Positions 52,226 to 63,500 of a stretch of DNA of 64,000 bases are shown one piece after another. Made by a program: the position numbers and the translations under genes. Origin of the DNA: Bacillota bacterium (GTDB taxonomy: Bacteria > Bacillota_A > Clostridia > Lachnospirales > Lachnospiraceae); the NCBI GenBank assembly GCA_023443625.1, contig JAEZTQ010000014.1, positions 1 to 64,000 of the forward strand, written 5' to 3'. Under the pieces are notes generated by a model, which was given only the letters and a program-made list of their open reading frames with translations, was not told where the DNA came from and did not search any database. Every line of letters starts with the position of its first letter. Positions within the stretch are counted from its first letter, which is position 1.

Positions 52226-52231
52226 GGTATT
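52192..52231. repeat. 21-bp in-frame tandem duplication at a start region
   Basis: CTTGTTCATGGTATT recurs 21 bp apart, giving TMNKK twice at the N-terminus of the minus-strand membrane protein and two alternative start codons. Confidence 0.8.
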
Positions 52232-52313
52232 AGTATCTTCATAAAAATCTATCCTATACAGATATTTTTTGTCATTCATATAAATTAAAATTGGTATCAC
52301 TAGGAGGTAGCAC

Positions 52314-52808
52314 ATGGAAATTGAACGCAAATATGCAGTTATGTCTTTCCCAGGAGAATTATCACAGTATAAGTTCAAAAAAATTGAACAGGGTTATTTG
52401 TGCCATAAACCAATTCTTCGTTTTAGAAGGAGTAATGAAGACTATATCTTGACCTATAAATCCAAGTTAGGAATAGAGGATAAAATAGTAGGAAGTGCTA
52501 TATTTAATAATGAAGTTGAGCTTCCTCTTACAAAAGAAGCTTATAATGAATTGCGTCCGAAAAGGGATGGAAACTTAGTTCAAAAAACACGTTACCTTGT
52601 TCCTCTTGAAGATGGACTTACTGCTGAACTTGATGTATTTGAAGGACTTCTTACAGGCCTGATTATGGTAGAAGTTGAATTTCCAAGTGAAGAAGCTTCC
52701 AATAGTTTTGTTGCACCCAATTGGTTTGGTAAAGAACTAACATCGGATAAACGCTACTCGAATCACTATTTATCCAAATTAGGAAGTTTTAAAGAATTGG
52801 GAATATAA
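52314..52808 (+). CDS. CYTH-domain protein, probable triphosphatase, 164 aa
   Basis: ATG 52314 follows AGGAGGTAG. The E-x-E-x-K signature is at the very N-terminus (MEIERKY), followed by the triphosphate tunnel residues in RFRRSNEDYILTYKSK and TRYLVPLEDGLTAELDVFEG, VEVEFPSEE. CYTH enzymes bind triphosphates with Mg; many bacterial ones are inorganic triphosphatases. It heads a small operon with two short proteins and an HD hydrolase. Confidence 0.9.
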   Translation: MEIERKYAVMSFPGELSQYKFKKIEQGYLCHKPILRFRRSNEDYILTYKSKLGIEDKIVGSAIFNNEVELPLTKEAYNELRPKRDGNLVQKTRYLVPLEDGLTAELDVFEGLLTGLIMVEVEFPSEEASNSFVAPNWFGKELTSDKRYSNHYLSKLGSFKELGI

Positions 52809-52883
52809 AAGTTAGGGATACAAAAGTAAAGATTGCTTATACTAAAGGCATAGTGAAGTCTACATGATATAAGGAGGATTTTT

Positions 52884-53018
52884 ATGCCAAAGGATAGTCA
52901 ACCAGATAATAAAAGAGCAAGAGTAAAAAAAGCAAATGGTCAGACACCCATAACTCGAGAGAATCAGAATAAGAATGATAATGCTAAAAGAAAATCCATT
53001 CATCATAATGATGTATAG
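52884..53018 (+). CDS. Small basic hydrophilic protein, 44 aa
   Basis: AAGGAGG precedes ATG 52884; stop TAG 53016-53018. The product is Lys/Arg/Asn-rich (KDSQPDNKRARVKKANGQTP) and has no hydrophobic core, so it is probably unfolded. Small acid-soluble or spore-associated proteins in Clostridia look similar, but no motif proves it. It lies 15 bases before the next small gene. Confidence 0.6.
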   Translation: MPKDSQPDNKRARVKKANGQTPITRENQNKNDNAKRKSIHHNDV

Positions 53019-53033
53019 AGAGGAGCGAGGGCT

Positions 53034-53210
53034 ATGGCTAAAGCAGGAATGAGAAGACCGGATGTAACAGAACCTCATGGAACAGAAGGAAGGCAAAGAA
53101 TGCATATTCAGAAGAATGAAGTGCCTCCCGTTCCGGAGATTCAAGGAAAGGCAAAGGCGGGACATGAAAAAGCAAATCCATATAAAGTGCCCAATCATGA
53201 ACCAAAATGA
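53034..53210 (+). CDS. Small Pro/Lys-rich protein, 58 aa
   Basis: GAGGAGCGAGG precedes ATG 53034. The product (AKAGMRRPDVTEPHGTEGRQ start, PYKVPNHEPK end) is polar and unfolded-looking. Its stop overlaps the start of the HD gene (ATGA), so the two are coupled. It resembles its neighbour in style; a spore or stress-related role is a guess only. Confidence 0.6.
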   Translation: MAKAGMRRPDVTEPHGTEGRQRMHIQKNEVPPVPEIQGKAKAGHEKANPYKVPNHEPK

Positions 53211-53836
53211 CGGTAATTAAAGAAAAGACAACCAAGGAATTATTTCAAGAGATTACGGACCATCTACTAGGTGATCATAAGCCAAGCGAATATATAAATG
53301 CTTTGTCAAAAGACGAGGCTTATAACAAACATCCTTTTACATTACTTTGGAAATTGAAAGATACAGAACAATCCAAAAAATATCATCCAGAGGGAAGTGT
53401 TTGGAATCATACAATGCTTGTTCTGGATGAGGCAGCTAAGGTACGAGAGGATAGTAAAGACCCCATGGCTTTTATGTGGGCAGCACTTCTTCATGATATT
53501 GGTAAACCGCAAACTACCAGAATAAGAAAAGGCAGAATCACCTCTTATGACCATGATAAAGCAGGAGAAAGATTAAGTGTGGACTTCCTGGAATATTTCA
53601 TAGAAGAAGAGGTTTTTGTAGAGAAGGTTTCAGCGCTGGTTCGGTATCATATGCATATGCTTTATGTGTTAAAAAAGTTACCTTACAGTGACATTAAAGG
53701 GCTACTTAATAGAGTTGACATCAACGATTTGACTTTGCTATGCCTTTGTGACCGTATGGGTAGAACTGGTGCAGATATTGAGACTGAGGATGCGATGTAC
53801 AATGAATTTAGGCAGCTTCTCAATCGTATGACTTAA
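53207..53836 (+). CDS. HD-domain phosphohydrolase, 209 aa
   Basis: The HD motif is in FMWAALLHDIGKPQTTRI (H...HD...D) with an upstream His in SVWNHTMLVLDEA and a later D in YDHDKAGERLS. This is the HD domain style seen at the C-terminus of tRNA nucleotidyltransferases, here as a stand-alone enzyme. It overlaps the preceding small gene. It may hydrolyse nucleotides or phosphodiesters; substrate unknown. Confidence 0.88.
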   Translation: MTVIKEKTTKELFQEITDHLLGDHKPSEYINALSKDEAYNKHPFTLLWKLKDTEQSKKYHPEGSVWNHTMLVLDEAAKVREDSKDPMAFMWAALLHDIGKPQTTRIRKGRITSYDHDKAGERLSVDFLEYFIEEEVFVEKVSALVRYHMHMLYVLKKLPYSDIKGLLNRVDINDLTLLCLCDRMGRTGADIETEDAMYNEFRQLLNRMT

Positions 53837-54197
53837 TATGACCATATATATAAAGGGACCAATGCAATCATTGAGCTATTATTAGTTGTCTAGTAGCGTA
53901 ATTTTTGTGATTGGTTTCTTTTTTTCTTATAAAAGTTGCATTACAAAGTAAGTGTTTATAATGTATTCACTTAAGGCGTTAAGGTTTAATTCATAAATCT
54001 CTGACATTATGCATAAGAAATGGATAAATTATATAAAAATTGACGAAAATTGTTAAGATGATGGGGTGATATAAAAAATTTACTGGATTTTTTATAGTAT
54101 GTACTTTATAATGAGTTTGTAATTCATAGCAGGGCAATCCTTATTTTGCTTGCCTTGTATATTTATGTAATTGTAATTTAGAAAGAGGTTCGTTAAG
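53837..54197. other. Intergenic region before nfnA
   Basis: An imperfect terminator (GGGACCAAT... with ATTGGTTTC and a T-run, about 53857-53927) closes the HD operon. A TTGCAT/TATAAT pair (53936-53941 and 53957-53962, 15 bp apart) and AT-rich DNA follow; the promoter of nfnAB is not certain. A GAAAGAGG site precedes the start. Confidence 0.45.
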
Positions 54198-55100
54198 ATG
54201 ACTGAAAATTATATCTACACTATTATTAAAAAAGAACACCTTACAGATGCTATTTATTTAATGGATATCAAGGCCCCAAGAGTAGCTAAAAATTGCTATC
54301 CAGGTCAATTTGTTATCGTTAAAATGGATGATAAAGGAGAGCGGATTCCTTTAACAATTTGTGATTATGATAGAGAAGCAGGAACTGTAACAATTGTTTT
54401 TCAAGCACTTGGTTCATCAACAAAGTTAATGGCACAGTATGAAGAGGGAGAAGCCTTCCGTGATTTTACAGGACCTTTAGGTCGTAAATCAGAATTGATT
54501 GATATGTCTGCTGACGAGTTATCTAAGAAGAAGATACTCTTTGTTGCTGGTGGTGTTGGCGCTGCTCCTGTTTATCCTCAGGTAAAATGGATGAAGGAGA
54601 ATGGATATGATGTAGATTGTATTATTGGTGCTAGAAATAAAGACCTTATCATATTAGAAGATAGAATGAGAGAACAGGTGAAAGATCTTTACATAACCAC
54701 AGATGATGGTTCCTATGGATTTAAGGGTAATGTAAATGATTGTATTAAGGATTTAGTTAATAATCAAGGTAAGAAATATGATTTAGTGATTGCTATTGGT
54801 CCCATGATTATGATGAAATTTGTATGCATCTTAACTAAGGAACTGGGAATAGAGACAATCGTAAGTATGAATCCTGTTATGGTTGATGGTACAGGCATGT
54901 GCGGTGCCTGTAGGCTAACAGTGGGTAATGAAATCAAGTTTGCTTGTGTCGACGGCCCAGAATTTAATGGTCACTTAGTTAATTTTGATGAAGCTATGAA
55001 GCGTCTTCAAATGTATAAAACAGAAGAAGGGAAAAAGGTCCTCCGAGAGAAAGAGGGAAGCTCCCATCATCATGCAGGCTGCGAATGTCACGAGGAATAA
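54198..55100 (+). CDS. nfnA: NfnA-type ferredoxin-NADP reductase small subunit
   Basis: A 300-aa flavoprotein. The FAD/NAD(P) reductase fold shows RIPLTICDYDREAGTVTIVF and GGVGAAPVYPQVKW; the C-terminal cluster-binding Cys are in VDGTGMCGACRLTVG and FACVDGPE (2Fe-2S, as in SudB/PyrK-like subunits). The last residues are His/Cys-rich (HHHAGCECHEE). With the next gene it forms NfnAB, which couples NADH and reduced ferredoxin to NADP reduction by electron bifurcation. A sulfide dehydrogenase or glutamate synthase reading is possible but less likely. Confidence 0.88.
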   Translation: MTENYIYTIIKKEHLTDAIYLMDIKAPRVAKNCYPGQFVIVKMDDKGERIPLTICDYDREAGTVTIVFQALGSSTKLMAQYEEGEAFRDFTGPLGRKSELIDMSADELSKKKILFVAGGVGAAPVYPQVKWMKENGYDVDCIIGARNKDLIILEDRMREQVKDLYITTDDGSYGFKGNVNDCIKDLVNNQGKKYDLVIAIGPMIMMKFVCILTKELGIETIVSMNPVMVDGTGMCGACRLTVGNEIKFACVDGPEFNGHLVNFDEAMKRLQMYKTEEGKKVLREKEGSSHHHAGCECHEE

Positions 55101-55118
55101 CAGGAGGATTAGATAGTA

Positions 55119-56504
55119 ATGGATATTTTGAAGAAGGTTCCTGTAAGGGAACAGGACCCTAAGATTAGGGCAACTAATTTTGAAGAGGTTTGTTATGGAT
55201 ATAATCTGGAGGAAGCTAGAGAAGAAGCTTCCCGTTGTATTAAATGTAAAAATCCAAAATGTGTTATGGGATGTCCGGTATCCATTGATATTCCAGGGTT
55301 TATTTCAGCAATAGAGAATAATGATGTGGAAGAAGCTTTTAAAGTTATAAGCAAATATTCCTCACTTCCTGCAGTATGCGGAAGAGTATGTCCACAGGAA
55401 ACCCAATGTGAGCAAAGATGCATCCGCGGTATTAAAGGGGAGCCAGTTTCTATCGGAAAGCTGGAGCGTTTTGTAGCAGATTGGGCAAGAGATAATAAAA
55501 TCGCCCAGGAAAAACCCAAGGAGTTTAATCATAGAAAGGTTGCTGTAGTTGGTGCAGGTCCGGCAGGACTTACCTGTGCAGGAGATCTTGCTAAGATGGG
55601 CTATGACGTGACAATCTTTGAAGCACTTCATGAACCTGGTGGAGTGTTAGTATATGGTATTCCGGAATTTAGATTACCAAAAGAAACGGTTGTAAAGACA
55701 GAAATTGATAATATTAGGGCTTTGGGTGTTAAAATAGAAACCAATGTGGTTATTGGTAAATCCACTACAATAGATGAATTGATGGAAGAAGAAGGCTTTG
55801 AGGCTGTATTTATCGGATCCGGAGCTGGTCTTCCGAAATTTATGGGTATTCCCGGGGAGAATGCCAACGGTGTATTCTCAGCCAATGAATACTTGACACG
55901 TAATAATTTAATGAAAGCTTTTGATAAAGATTACGATACCCCGATTATTGCTGGTAAGAAGGTTGCTGTAGTTGGTGGCGGTAATGTTGCCATGGATGCT
56001 GCAAGAACCGCTTTAAGGTTGGGAGCACAGGTTTACATTGTTTACAGAAGAGGTGAGGCTGAGCTACCTGCAAGAGTGGAAGAAGTGCATCATGCTAAAG
56101 AAGAAGGCATTATTTTTAAGCTTTTAACGAATCCCAAAGAAATTCTTGTGAATGAGAATGGCTGGGTTTCAGGTATGAGATGTGTCGAGATGGAACTTGG
56201 TGAGCCGGACGAATCAGGAAGAAGAAAACCTGTGGAGAAGAAGGATTCTGAGTTTGTATTAGAACTGGATACAGTAATCATGTCCTTAGGAACAAGTCCT
56301 AATCCATTGATATCATCAACTACCAGAGGTTTAGAGACTAATAAGTACAGATGCATTATTGCGGATGAAGAAACTGGATTAACCTCAAGAGAGGGAGTAT
56401 TTGCCGGTGGTGATGCAGTAACTGGAGCAGCAACAGTAATACTTGCAATGGGGGCAGGAAGAGCAGCTGCTGCAGGAATAGATAACTATTTAAAATCTAA
56501 ATAA
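55119..56504 (+). CDS. nfnB: NfnB-type large subunit (glutamate synthase-like)
   Basis: A 461-aa flavo-iron-sulfur protein. Two 4Fe-4S clusters are suggested by [15 protein letters not shown] and [18 protein letters not shown] is bound by [20 protein letters not shown] and NADPH by [40 protein letters not shown] closes the fold. It follows nfnA by 18 bases with CAGGAGG. It is often annotated as NADPH-glutamate synthase; no GltB-type large subunit is near, so NfnB is preferred. Confidence 0.88.
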   Translation: MDILKKVPVREQDPKIRATNFEEVCYGYNLEEAREEASRCIKCKNPKCVMGCPVSIDIPGFISAIENNDVEEAFKVISKYSSLPAVCGRVCPQETQCEQRCIRGIKGEPVSIGKLERFVADWARDNKIAQEKPKEFNHRKVAVVGAGPAGLTCAGDLAKMGYDVTIFEALHEPGGVLVYGIPEFRLPKETVVKTEIDNIRALGVKIETNVVIGKSTTIDELMEEEGFEAVFIGSGAGLPKFMGIPGENANGVFSANEYLTRNNLMKAFDKDYDTPIIAGKKVAVVGGGNVAMDAARTALRLGAQVYIVYRRGEAELPARVEEVHHAKEEGIIFKLLTNPKEILVNENGWVSGMRCVEMELGEPDESGRRKPVEKKDSEFVLELDTVIMSLGTSPNPLISSTTRGLETNKYRCIIADEETGLTSREGVFAGGDAVTGAATVILAMGAGRAAAAGIDNYLKSK

Positions 56505-56542
56505 CAAAAGATAATTCATTTGGAGAACATGTTGGAGGATGT

Positions 56543-58087
56543 ATGGGATATCTTATGATTGACCGTTTAATTGGGATAGGCTTTGTTGCATTAATGGTTA
56601 TAATGTTCATTATGCTAATCATTAATATTGCCCGATTTAATCACTTAAAAAGGAAAGAAAGCCTGACTAATGAGGAAAATCTTAAAGTGAAGGAAAGCTA
56701 TAAGGTATTAGAAAATAGCTATAATTCTACTCTATCTTCCTTAAATGAACTAACAGGCAGGTATGAAGAACTTAATAAGAATAAAGAAAACATGAAGAAG
56801 CTGGCTTATACAGACTATTTGACCGAACTTCCCAATCGAGCAGCCTTTACGGAGATGTTGGATAGTATCATGCTTACTCTTCGTAGTGAAGAAACCATTG
56901 CAATTATGGATATAGATTTAGATAATTTTAAGAATATTAATGATTCCCTTGGACATTCTTATGGTGATGAGCTGTTAATCGATGTAACCTATCGTTTAAA
57001 ACAGGTGATGGATGAAAATGATTATCTTGCCCGAATTGGCGGTGATGAATTTATCTTTTTAACCCAGAACTTAGATAATACAGAAACCTATGAAGAGAAG
57101 ATAAAGAAGATAAAGAATGTCTTTAGTTATCCCTTTATACTATCAACAAAGGAATATTTTGTTACTGTAAGTATTGGAGTTGCTTATGCACCTAAGGATG
57201 GAAAGACCTCTCAATCCCTTATTAAAAATGTAGATTCCGCAATGTATGTTGCCAAAGCGAATGGCAAAAATACTCATGCATACTTTGACTATGCCTTTAA
57301 CCAGAAGTTAACGGAGAAAATTGAGATGCAATCTGAGCTTCGAAAAGCTCTGGAGAGAAAGGAATTTGTGTTATTTTATCAAGCGCAAATGAATTTGGAG
57401 ACAAAGCAGATTGTAGGCTTTGAAGCTCTAATTCGATGGGAGCATCCCACAAGGGGTCTGGTTTTTCCTGATGAATTTATTTATATAGCAGAAGAAACGG
57501 GATTAATCATACCGATAGGAAAATGGGTGCTTTATACAGCCTGCAGCCAATTAAAACAATGGTCAGAGGAATATCCTGATATTACAATGGCTGTTAACCT
57601 TTCAGCCAGACAATTCAAGGACAGAGATATTGTTAAGCAGATTTATGACGTAATCGAAGAAACTGGAATTGATCCTAGCAGACTTGAGCTTGAGATAACT
57701 GAAACTATAGCCCTTGATGATATTGAATATACTATTACCATTATTCAAGAGTTAAGGAAGTTAGGTGTAAGTTTTTCACTTGATGATTTTGGAACAGGCT
57801 ATTCTTCAATGAGTTACTTGAAGAGACTTCCGGTTAGTAATTTAAAGATTGACAGAAGCTTCCTTAATACAGTCATGGAGGATAAAAGCGATCAAAAAAT
57901 CATTCAAGCGATTATAACCCTTGCAAGAAATTTAGATTTATTCGTTATAGCGGAAGGAGTAGAAAACTCGGAACAGGAAGTATTTTTAAAAGAAGCCAAT
58001 TGTAATAAAGCGCAGGGTTATTTGTATAGTAAGCCTGTACCAAAAGATAAGGCAATATTATTTCTAAGGAAGCAAGAGAGTATTTAG
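56543..58087 (+). CDS. GGDEF-EAL protein, c-di-GMP turnover, 514 aa
   Basis: One membrane helix (about 8-30), a coiled coil (40-85), a GGDEF domain with intact IGGDEF (about 95-245) and an EAL domain (about 260-510) with [43 protein letters not shown] and AEGVENS. Both active sites look complete; no RxxD inhibitory site is seen before GGDEF. It can make or break c-di-GMP; direction is unknown. It lies 38 bases after nfnB. A membrane protein gene follows. Confidence 0.9.
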   Translation: MGYLMIDRLIGIGFVALMVIMFIMLIINIARFNHLKRKESLTNEENLKVKESYKVLENSYNSTLSSLNELTGRYEELNKNKENMKKLAYTDYLTELPNRAAFTEMLDSIMLTLRSEETIAIMDIDLDNFKNINDSLGHSYGDELLIDVTYRLKQVMDENDYLARIGGDEFIFLTQNLDNTETYEEKIKKIKNVFSYPFILSTKEYFVTVSIGVAYAPKDGKTSQSLIKNVDSAMYVAKANGKNTHAYFDYAFNQKLTEKIEMQSELRKALERKEFVLFYQAQMNLETKQIVGFEALIRWEHPTRGLVFPDEFIYIAEETGLIIPIGKWVLYTACSQLKQWSEEYPDITMAVNLSARQFKDRDIVKQIYDVIEETGIDPSRLELEITETIALDDIEYTITIIQELRKLGVSFSLDDFGTGYSSMSYLKRLPVSNLKIDRSFLNTVMEDKSDQKIIQAIITLARNLDLFVIAEGVENSEQEVFLKEANCNKAQGYLYSKPVPKDKAILFLRKQESI

Positions 58088-58095
58088 GTCTGCAT

Positions 58096-58863
58096 ATGGG
58101 TAAAGGGGTTATTTGGGTGAAAGGACAAAATGAAGTTTTCTTAAGGAATAAAGGGTTTATATTATTTCAAATATTATTATATGCGGTTTTTTTAACTTTA
58201 GATATAACTGGTCTTCATAACACTCTTTCTATATATGTTAAATACATTGTTGTAATATTATGCTTTTGTTATGCACTTTTTCAAAGAAGAAGTGATAACA
58301 AAGGCATTGTTTTTTCCTATAAAGCAGCTCTTTTATTCACAGTCATATCAGATTTTTTCATTTTAATCACAGACCATTATTACTATGGAGTGTTAACTTT
58401 TATTGTAGTCCAGATATTCTATACAGTAGCATTGTTACAATTTCATACAAAAGGGGGAATTCTCATAAAGAAGATGAGTATTTCTCTTATTAAACGACTC
58501 TTAGCAGTAATCATAGTTATAATCCTCCTTGACAATTTTGATGTTACTCTGGATAGATTACTTATTGTGAGTGTAATTTACTTTGTATTCATTCTTTCTA
58601 ATACAATAACAGCAGTTAAAATGGCCTTTGGTAGCCCTAATAATAAAAGCCTATTATTATTTGCCATTGGTATGGTATTATTTGTCTTGTGTGACATTAA
58701 TGTTGGACTTTTTAATATGTCCGCCTTTATTCCATTGCCAGCAAATCTAGCGAGAATAATCTATGAATTTTCTTCTATATTAATGTGGACTTTTTATGCA
58801 CCCTCTCAAGTTCTTATTACCTTATGTGTCTCCATACTTCCCTCAAAAGCTTCTCGGGTTTAA
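58096..58863 (+). CDS. YhhN-like membrane protein, 255 aa
   Basis: About eight membrane helices across the whole chain. The order and the conserved SDFFILITDHYYYGVLTF and LFVLCDINVGLFN match the YhhN family, whose studied members are lysoplasmalogenases. Start ATG 58096 or GTG 58117 (AAAGGGG upstream). It is 8 bases after the GGDEF-EAL gene and probably in its transcript. Confidence 0.7.
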   Translation: MGKGVIWVKGQNEVFLRNKGFILFQILLYAVFLTLDITGLHNTLSIYVKYIVVILCFCYALFQRRSDNKGIVFSYKAALLFTVISDFFILITDHYYYGVLTFIVVQIFYTVALLQFHTKGGILIKKMSISLIKRLLAVIIVIILLDNFDVTLDRLLIVSVIYFVFILSNTITAVKMAFGSPNNKSLLLFAIGMVLFVLCDINVGLFNMSAFIPLPANLARIIYEFSSILMWTFYAPSQVLITLCVSILPSKASRV

Positions 58864-59005
58864 TTCTTAGTTATATAAAAAAGATAACCTGCTTCTTACA
58901 ATGTAAGACGTCAGCTTTTCATTGAAATTGAGTTTTTATAGTATTCTTTAGCATAATCACCAAGAAATCTAAAAAACTTTATGTAAAAATATGTTATTTA
59001 AATAC

Positions 59006-59034
59006 TTGTTATTGCTTGACTTATTTGCTAAAAT
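59006..59034 (+). promoter_or_regulatory. Promoter of the DUF5688 gene
   Basis: TTGTTA (59006-59011) and TAAAAT (59029-59034), 17 bp apart. Confidence 0.45.
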
Positions 59035-59145
59035 TACTTTGTAATTTATCATATTTATAATCTCTTAATAAATCTCAATTGCCTTATTCTGGCAGTACAA
59101 TTTCTGTAATAACCCCAATATATCACTTATAGGAGGAAAGAAAAG

Positions 59146-60108
59146 ATGCTTCAATATGTTAAAGAAAAAGTCTATGACTATAATTATTTCATCAGCAGTA
59201 TAATGGATCAGGTAAGGAAAATGATGGGAGAGGAGTATACTGTCAGTGTATATAAGGTTACCAAGAATAATTCCTTAGTACTTGATAGTCTCGTAATCCT
59301 AAAGAAGGAGAAAAAATTTGCCCCAAATATTTATTTACAACCCTATTATGAAGCCTATATACAGGGACTAAGCATTCAGGAATTGGCGCGAAAACTATGT
59401 GATACCTATAATAATAACCTAGTACCTGATATCAATGAGAATTTCTCATATGCCTATGAGGATATAAAGCCATTTATCATTTATAGATTGGTTAGTTACG
59501 AGAGAAATAAGAAACTTCTTGAGAAGATACCTCATATGAAATATCTAGATATGGTTATAACCTATTATTGCTTAGTTCGTGAGGACGAGGAGGGTATAGG
59601 AACAATACGAATTACTAACGCACACTTGCAGATGTGGGAAACCTCATTACAGGAGCTTCATACTCTCGCTGTCAACAATACCAAGCTAATATTTCCAGCG
59701 ATAATTAAAAGTATGGATGAGATGCTCCTTCCAATGCTTCAAGAAGAGTATATGGAAGGAAAAGAAGATCTTCTGTCGGATAAAATTTTAGACGGCTTTT
59801 TGTTGGGTGATAATAAAACTAATAAATATAAAATGTATGTATTATCAAATTCGAAAGGCATTAATGGTGCCACTTGTCTCTTATATCAGGATGTTCTAAA
59901 AGAATTCTCTAATGAAATTCAATCTGATTTATTTATACTTCCCAGTAGTATACATGAAGTAATTTTGGTTCCCTTTGATGGAACAATAAGGATGGAAGCC
60001 TTGTCTGAGTTGGTCAAAGATGTGAATCATACCCAGGTCGCCAGAGATGAGGTACTATCTGACAGGGTTTATTTCTATTTAAGAAAAAATAATGCCATCA
60101 GTATGTAG
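59146..60108 (+). CDS. DUF5688-family protein, 320 aa
   Basis: ATG 59146 follows AGGAGGAAAG. The order (LVILKKEKKFAPNIYLQPYY, QGLSIQELARKLCDTYNN, KPFIIYRLVSYERNKKLLEK, LPSSIHEVILVPFDG) matches DUF5688, a family found widely in Lachnospiraceae. It is soluble with no signal. Function unknown in all members. It is a single-gene unit before the PFOR leader. Confidence 0.85.
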   Translation: MLQYVKEKVYDYNYFISSIMDQVRKMMGEEYTVSVYKVTKNNSLVLDSLVILKKEKKFAPNIYLQPYYEAYIQGLSIQELARKLCDTYNNNLVPDINENFSYAYEDIKPFIIYRLVSYERNKKLLEKIPHMKYLDMVITYYCLVREDEEGIGTIRITNAHLQMWETSLQELHTLAVNNTKLIFPAIIKSMDEMLLPMLQEEYMEGKEDLLSDKILDGFLLGDNKTNKYKMYVLSNSKGINGATCLLYQDVLKEFSNEIQSDLFILPSSIHEVILVPFDGTIRMEALSELVKDVNHTQVARDEVLSDRVYFYLRKNNAISM

Positions 60109-60528
60109 TTTTATTCTATTTAATTTTTGTTAAATGACTAAGAATTGAAATGTCCTTATATTACCTTATGTATGGCTGTAGATTAACACCTGTTATTTAC
60201 AATAGGAAGCAAAAAATACTAAAATGTGTATTATATACTGAATAAGAATTATTTTTTATAAGTTTTTTATATTGTTGTACACATTTTATGTTTCAAAATA
60301 TTTTACAATGTGTTATAATAATGAATTGAGTAATGAAAACTAATAGAGATTCTCATCAATTTGGTTGATGATGTGATTAAAGTACCCCACGAACAAGATG
60401 AATACATAAGGTATGCAATCTGCATCTTTTATATTTGAATTTGTTTTATTTTTAACAAAGTGTGTTCGTTTTGTTCGTGTGATACTAAATCACATAAACC
60501 AGGTTAATAATTTAAGGAGGACATTTCA
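60109..60528 (+). promoter_or_regulatory. Promoter and long structured leader of PFOR
   Basis: A TATAAT at 60314-60319 is the best -10 box, giving a leader of about 200 nt. The leader has CATCAA-TTTGG-TTGATG (about 60354-60371), the long-range pair CACGAACAA (60388-) / TTGTTCGTG (60471-), and TGTGAT-ACTAA-ATCACA (about 60478-60494). No known riboswitch is recognised. TTAAGGAGG lies before the start. Confidence 0.5.
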
Positions 60529-63500
60529 ATGGCAAGGAAAATGAAAACAATGGACGGTAATAATGCGGCAGCTCACGTCTCTTATGCTTTTACTGACGTT
60601 GCAGCAATCTACCCAATTACGCCCAGTTCTGTAATGGCTGAAGTGACTGATAAGTGGTCAGCTGATGGCAGAAAGAATATTTTCGGACAGGAAGTTAAAG
60701 TAGTTGAGATGCAGTCAGAAGCTGGAGCAGCTGGTACTGTTCACGGCTCTTTAGCAGCGGGTGCTTTAACAACAACATTTACAGCATCTCAAGGTTTATT
60801 ATTGATGATCCCTAATATGTTTAAAATGGCTGGTGAATTACTTCCAGCTGTAATTAATGTATCTGCTCGTGCATTAGCAAGCCATGCATTATCAATATTT
60901 GGAGATCACTCTGATATTTATGCATGTCGTCAGACCGGTTTTGCTTTCTTAGCAAGTAGCAACCCTCAGGAAGTTATGGATTTAGGAGCTGTAGCTCATT
61001 TAGCAGCAATTAAAGGTAAAGTACCTTTTGTTCATTTCTTTGACGGATTTAGAACTTCCCACGAAATTCAAAAAATTGAAGCTTGGGATTATGAGGATTT
61101 AAAAGAAATGCTTGATATGGATGCAGTTGATGCATTCCGTCGTGATGCTTTAAACCCTGAACATCCTGTACTTAGAGGTTCTGCTCAGAACCCTGACGTA
61201 TTCTTCCAGGCAAGAGAGGCTTGTAATAAGTATTATGATGCTGTTCCTGGTATCGTAGAAGAATACATGGATAAAGTTAACGCTAAGATTGGTACAAATT
61301 ACAAACTCTTTAATTACTATGGTGCAGAGGATGCTGACCAGGTAATCGTAGCTATGGGTTCTGTATGTGATACAGCTGAAGAAACAATTGACTACATGAA
61401 TGCAAATGGTGCTAAGGTTGGTATCGTTAAAGTACGTTTATACCGTCCATTCAGTGCAGAGCGTTTACTTGAAGCAATTCCTTCTACAGTAAAGAAAATT
61501 ACTGTATTAGATAGAACTAAGGAGCCAGGATCTCTTGGTGAGCCTTTATACCTTGATGTAGTAGCTGCAATAAAAGACAGTAAGTTTGCTAACATTCCTG
61601 TATTCAATGGTCGTTATGGTTTAGGCTCAAAGAATACTACACCTGCACAAATTATTGCAATCTTCGAGAACACAGAGAAGAAGACTTTCACTGTTGGTAT
61701 TAAGGATGATGTTACTTATCTTTCTCTTGAGACAAAGGCTAATCCTAACACAACTCCTGAAGGAACTATCAGCTGTAAGTTCTGGGGTCTTGGTGCAGAT
61801 GGTACTGTAGGAGCTAACAAGAACTCCATTAAAATCATTGGTGATCATACTAACATGTATGCACAGGCTTACTTTGATTATGACTCTAAGAAATCCGGCG
61901 GTGTTACTATGTCTCACTTGAGATTTGGTAAAAAACCCATTAAATCTACATATCTGATTACAGAAGCTAACTTTGTAGCATGCCATAATCCTTCCTATGT
62001 AAGAAAATACAATATGGTTCAGGAATTAAAGGATGGCGGTACCTTCTTACTCAACTGTGGTTGGGATATGGAAGAAATCGAGATGCACTTACCTGGTCAG
62101 GTTAAGAGATACATGGCTGAGCACAACATCAAATTCTACACAATTGATGGTATCAGCATTGGTAAAGAAATTGGCTTAGGTGGACGTATCAATACAATTC
62201 TTCAGGCTGCATTCTTTAAACTTGCTAATATCATTCCTGTAGATGAGGCTGTTAAATACATGAAAGATGCTGCTACAGCATCCTATGGTCGCAAGGGTGA
62301 AGCAATCGTTAAGATGAATCATGAAGCTATCGATCGTGGTCTTACAGGTCTTAAGGAAGTTAAAGTTCCTGAAAGCTGGAAGGATGCAAAAGATGAAGAG
62401 CTAATTGTAAAAGTAACTGAAGGAAGAAAAGAAGTTGTTGATTTCGTAAACAATATTTTAACTCCTGTTAATGCACAGCAGGGTAATGATTTACCTGTAT
62501 CTGCATTTGTTGATCAGGCTAATGGTACCCTTCCTCAGGGTTCATCTGCATATGAAAAACGTGGTATTGCAGTTGATGTTCCTACCTGGGTTCCAGAAAA
62601 CTGTATCCAATGTAACTTCTGTTCCTATGTATGTCCTCACGCTGTAATTCGTCCTGCAGTATTTACTGCTGACGAGGCTGCTAAGGCTCCTGAAGGAACT
62701 AAGAAAGTTCCTATGACAGGTGTTGCTGGTATGGAATTTGGTATGACTGTATCCGTACTTGACTGTACAGGATGTGGTTCTTGTGCTAATGTATGTCCTG
62801 GTAAGAAGGGCAACAAGGCTCTTGTTATGCAACCACTTGAAAGCCAGTTACATGAGCAGGAGATCTTTAACTATGGCTTCTCCTTAGAAGAGAAACCTGA
62901 AGTTGCTGAGAAGTTTAAGGATGTTACCGTTAAGGGTAGCCAGTTCAAACAGCCTTTACTTGAGTTCTCCGGTGCATGTGCAGGTTGTGGTGAGACACCT
63001 TATGCTAAATTAGCTACCCAGTTATTTGGTGATAGAATGTATATCTCCAATGCAACAGGATGTTCCTCTATCTGGGGCGGTTCCATGCCTTCTACTCCAT
63101 ATACTGTAAACAAGAAGGGACAGGGTCCTGCATGGGCTAACTCCTTATTTGAGGATAATGCAGAGTATGGTTATGGTATGGCTCTTGCACAACAGGCATT
63201 AAGGGATAGAATAAAAGGCAAAATTGTTGATTTAGGTGAAAGCAGCAGCAATGAAGATGTTAAAGCAGCAATTGCAAGATATATTGAGACCTATAATAAT
63301 GGTAGAGAGAATTCAGGCGCAACAAGTGCACTTGTTAGAGCATTAGAGGCTTGTGGCTGTGACGCATCGAAGGATATCTTAAAGGATAAAGATTTCATCT
63401 CCAAGAAGTCACAATGGATTTTAGGTGGTGACGGTTGGGCTTATGATATCGGCTTCGGCGGCTTGGATCATGTTATCGCAAGTGGTCAGGATGTTAATAT

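Noticed and set aside
24184..60390. AAAGTACCCCA shared by the small RNA (24184) and the PFOR leader (about 60379)
   Set aside because: An 11-base match with different surroundings and structure; probably chance.
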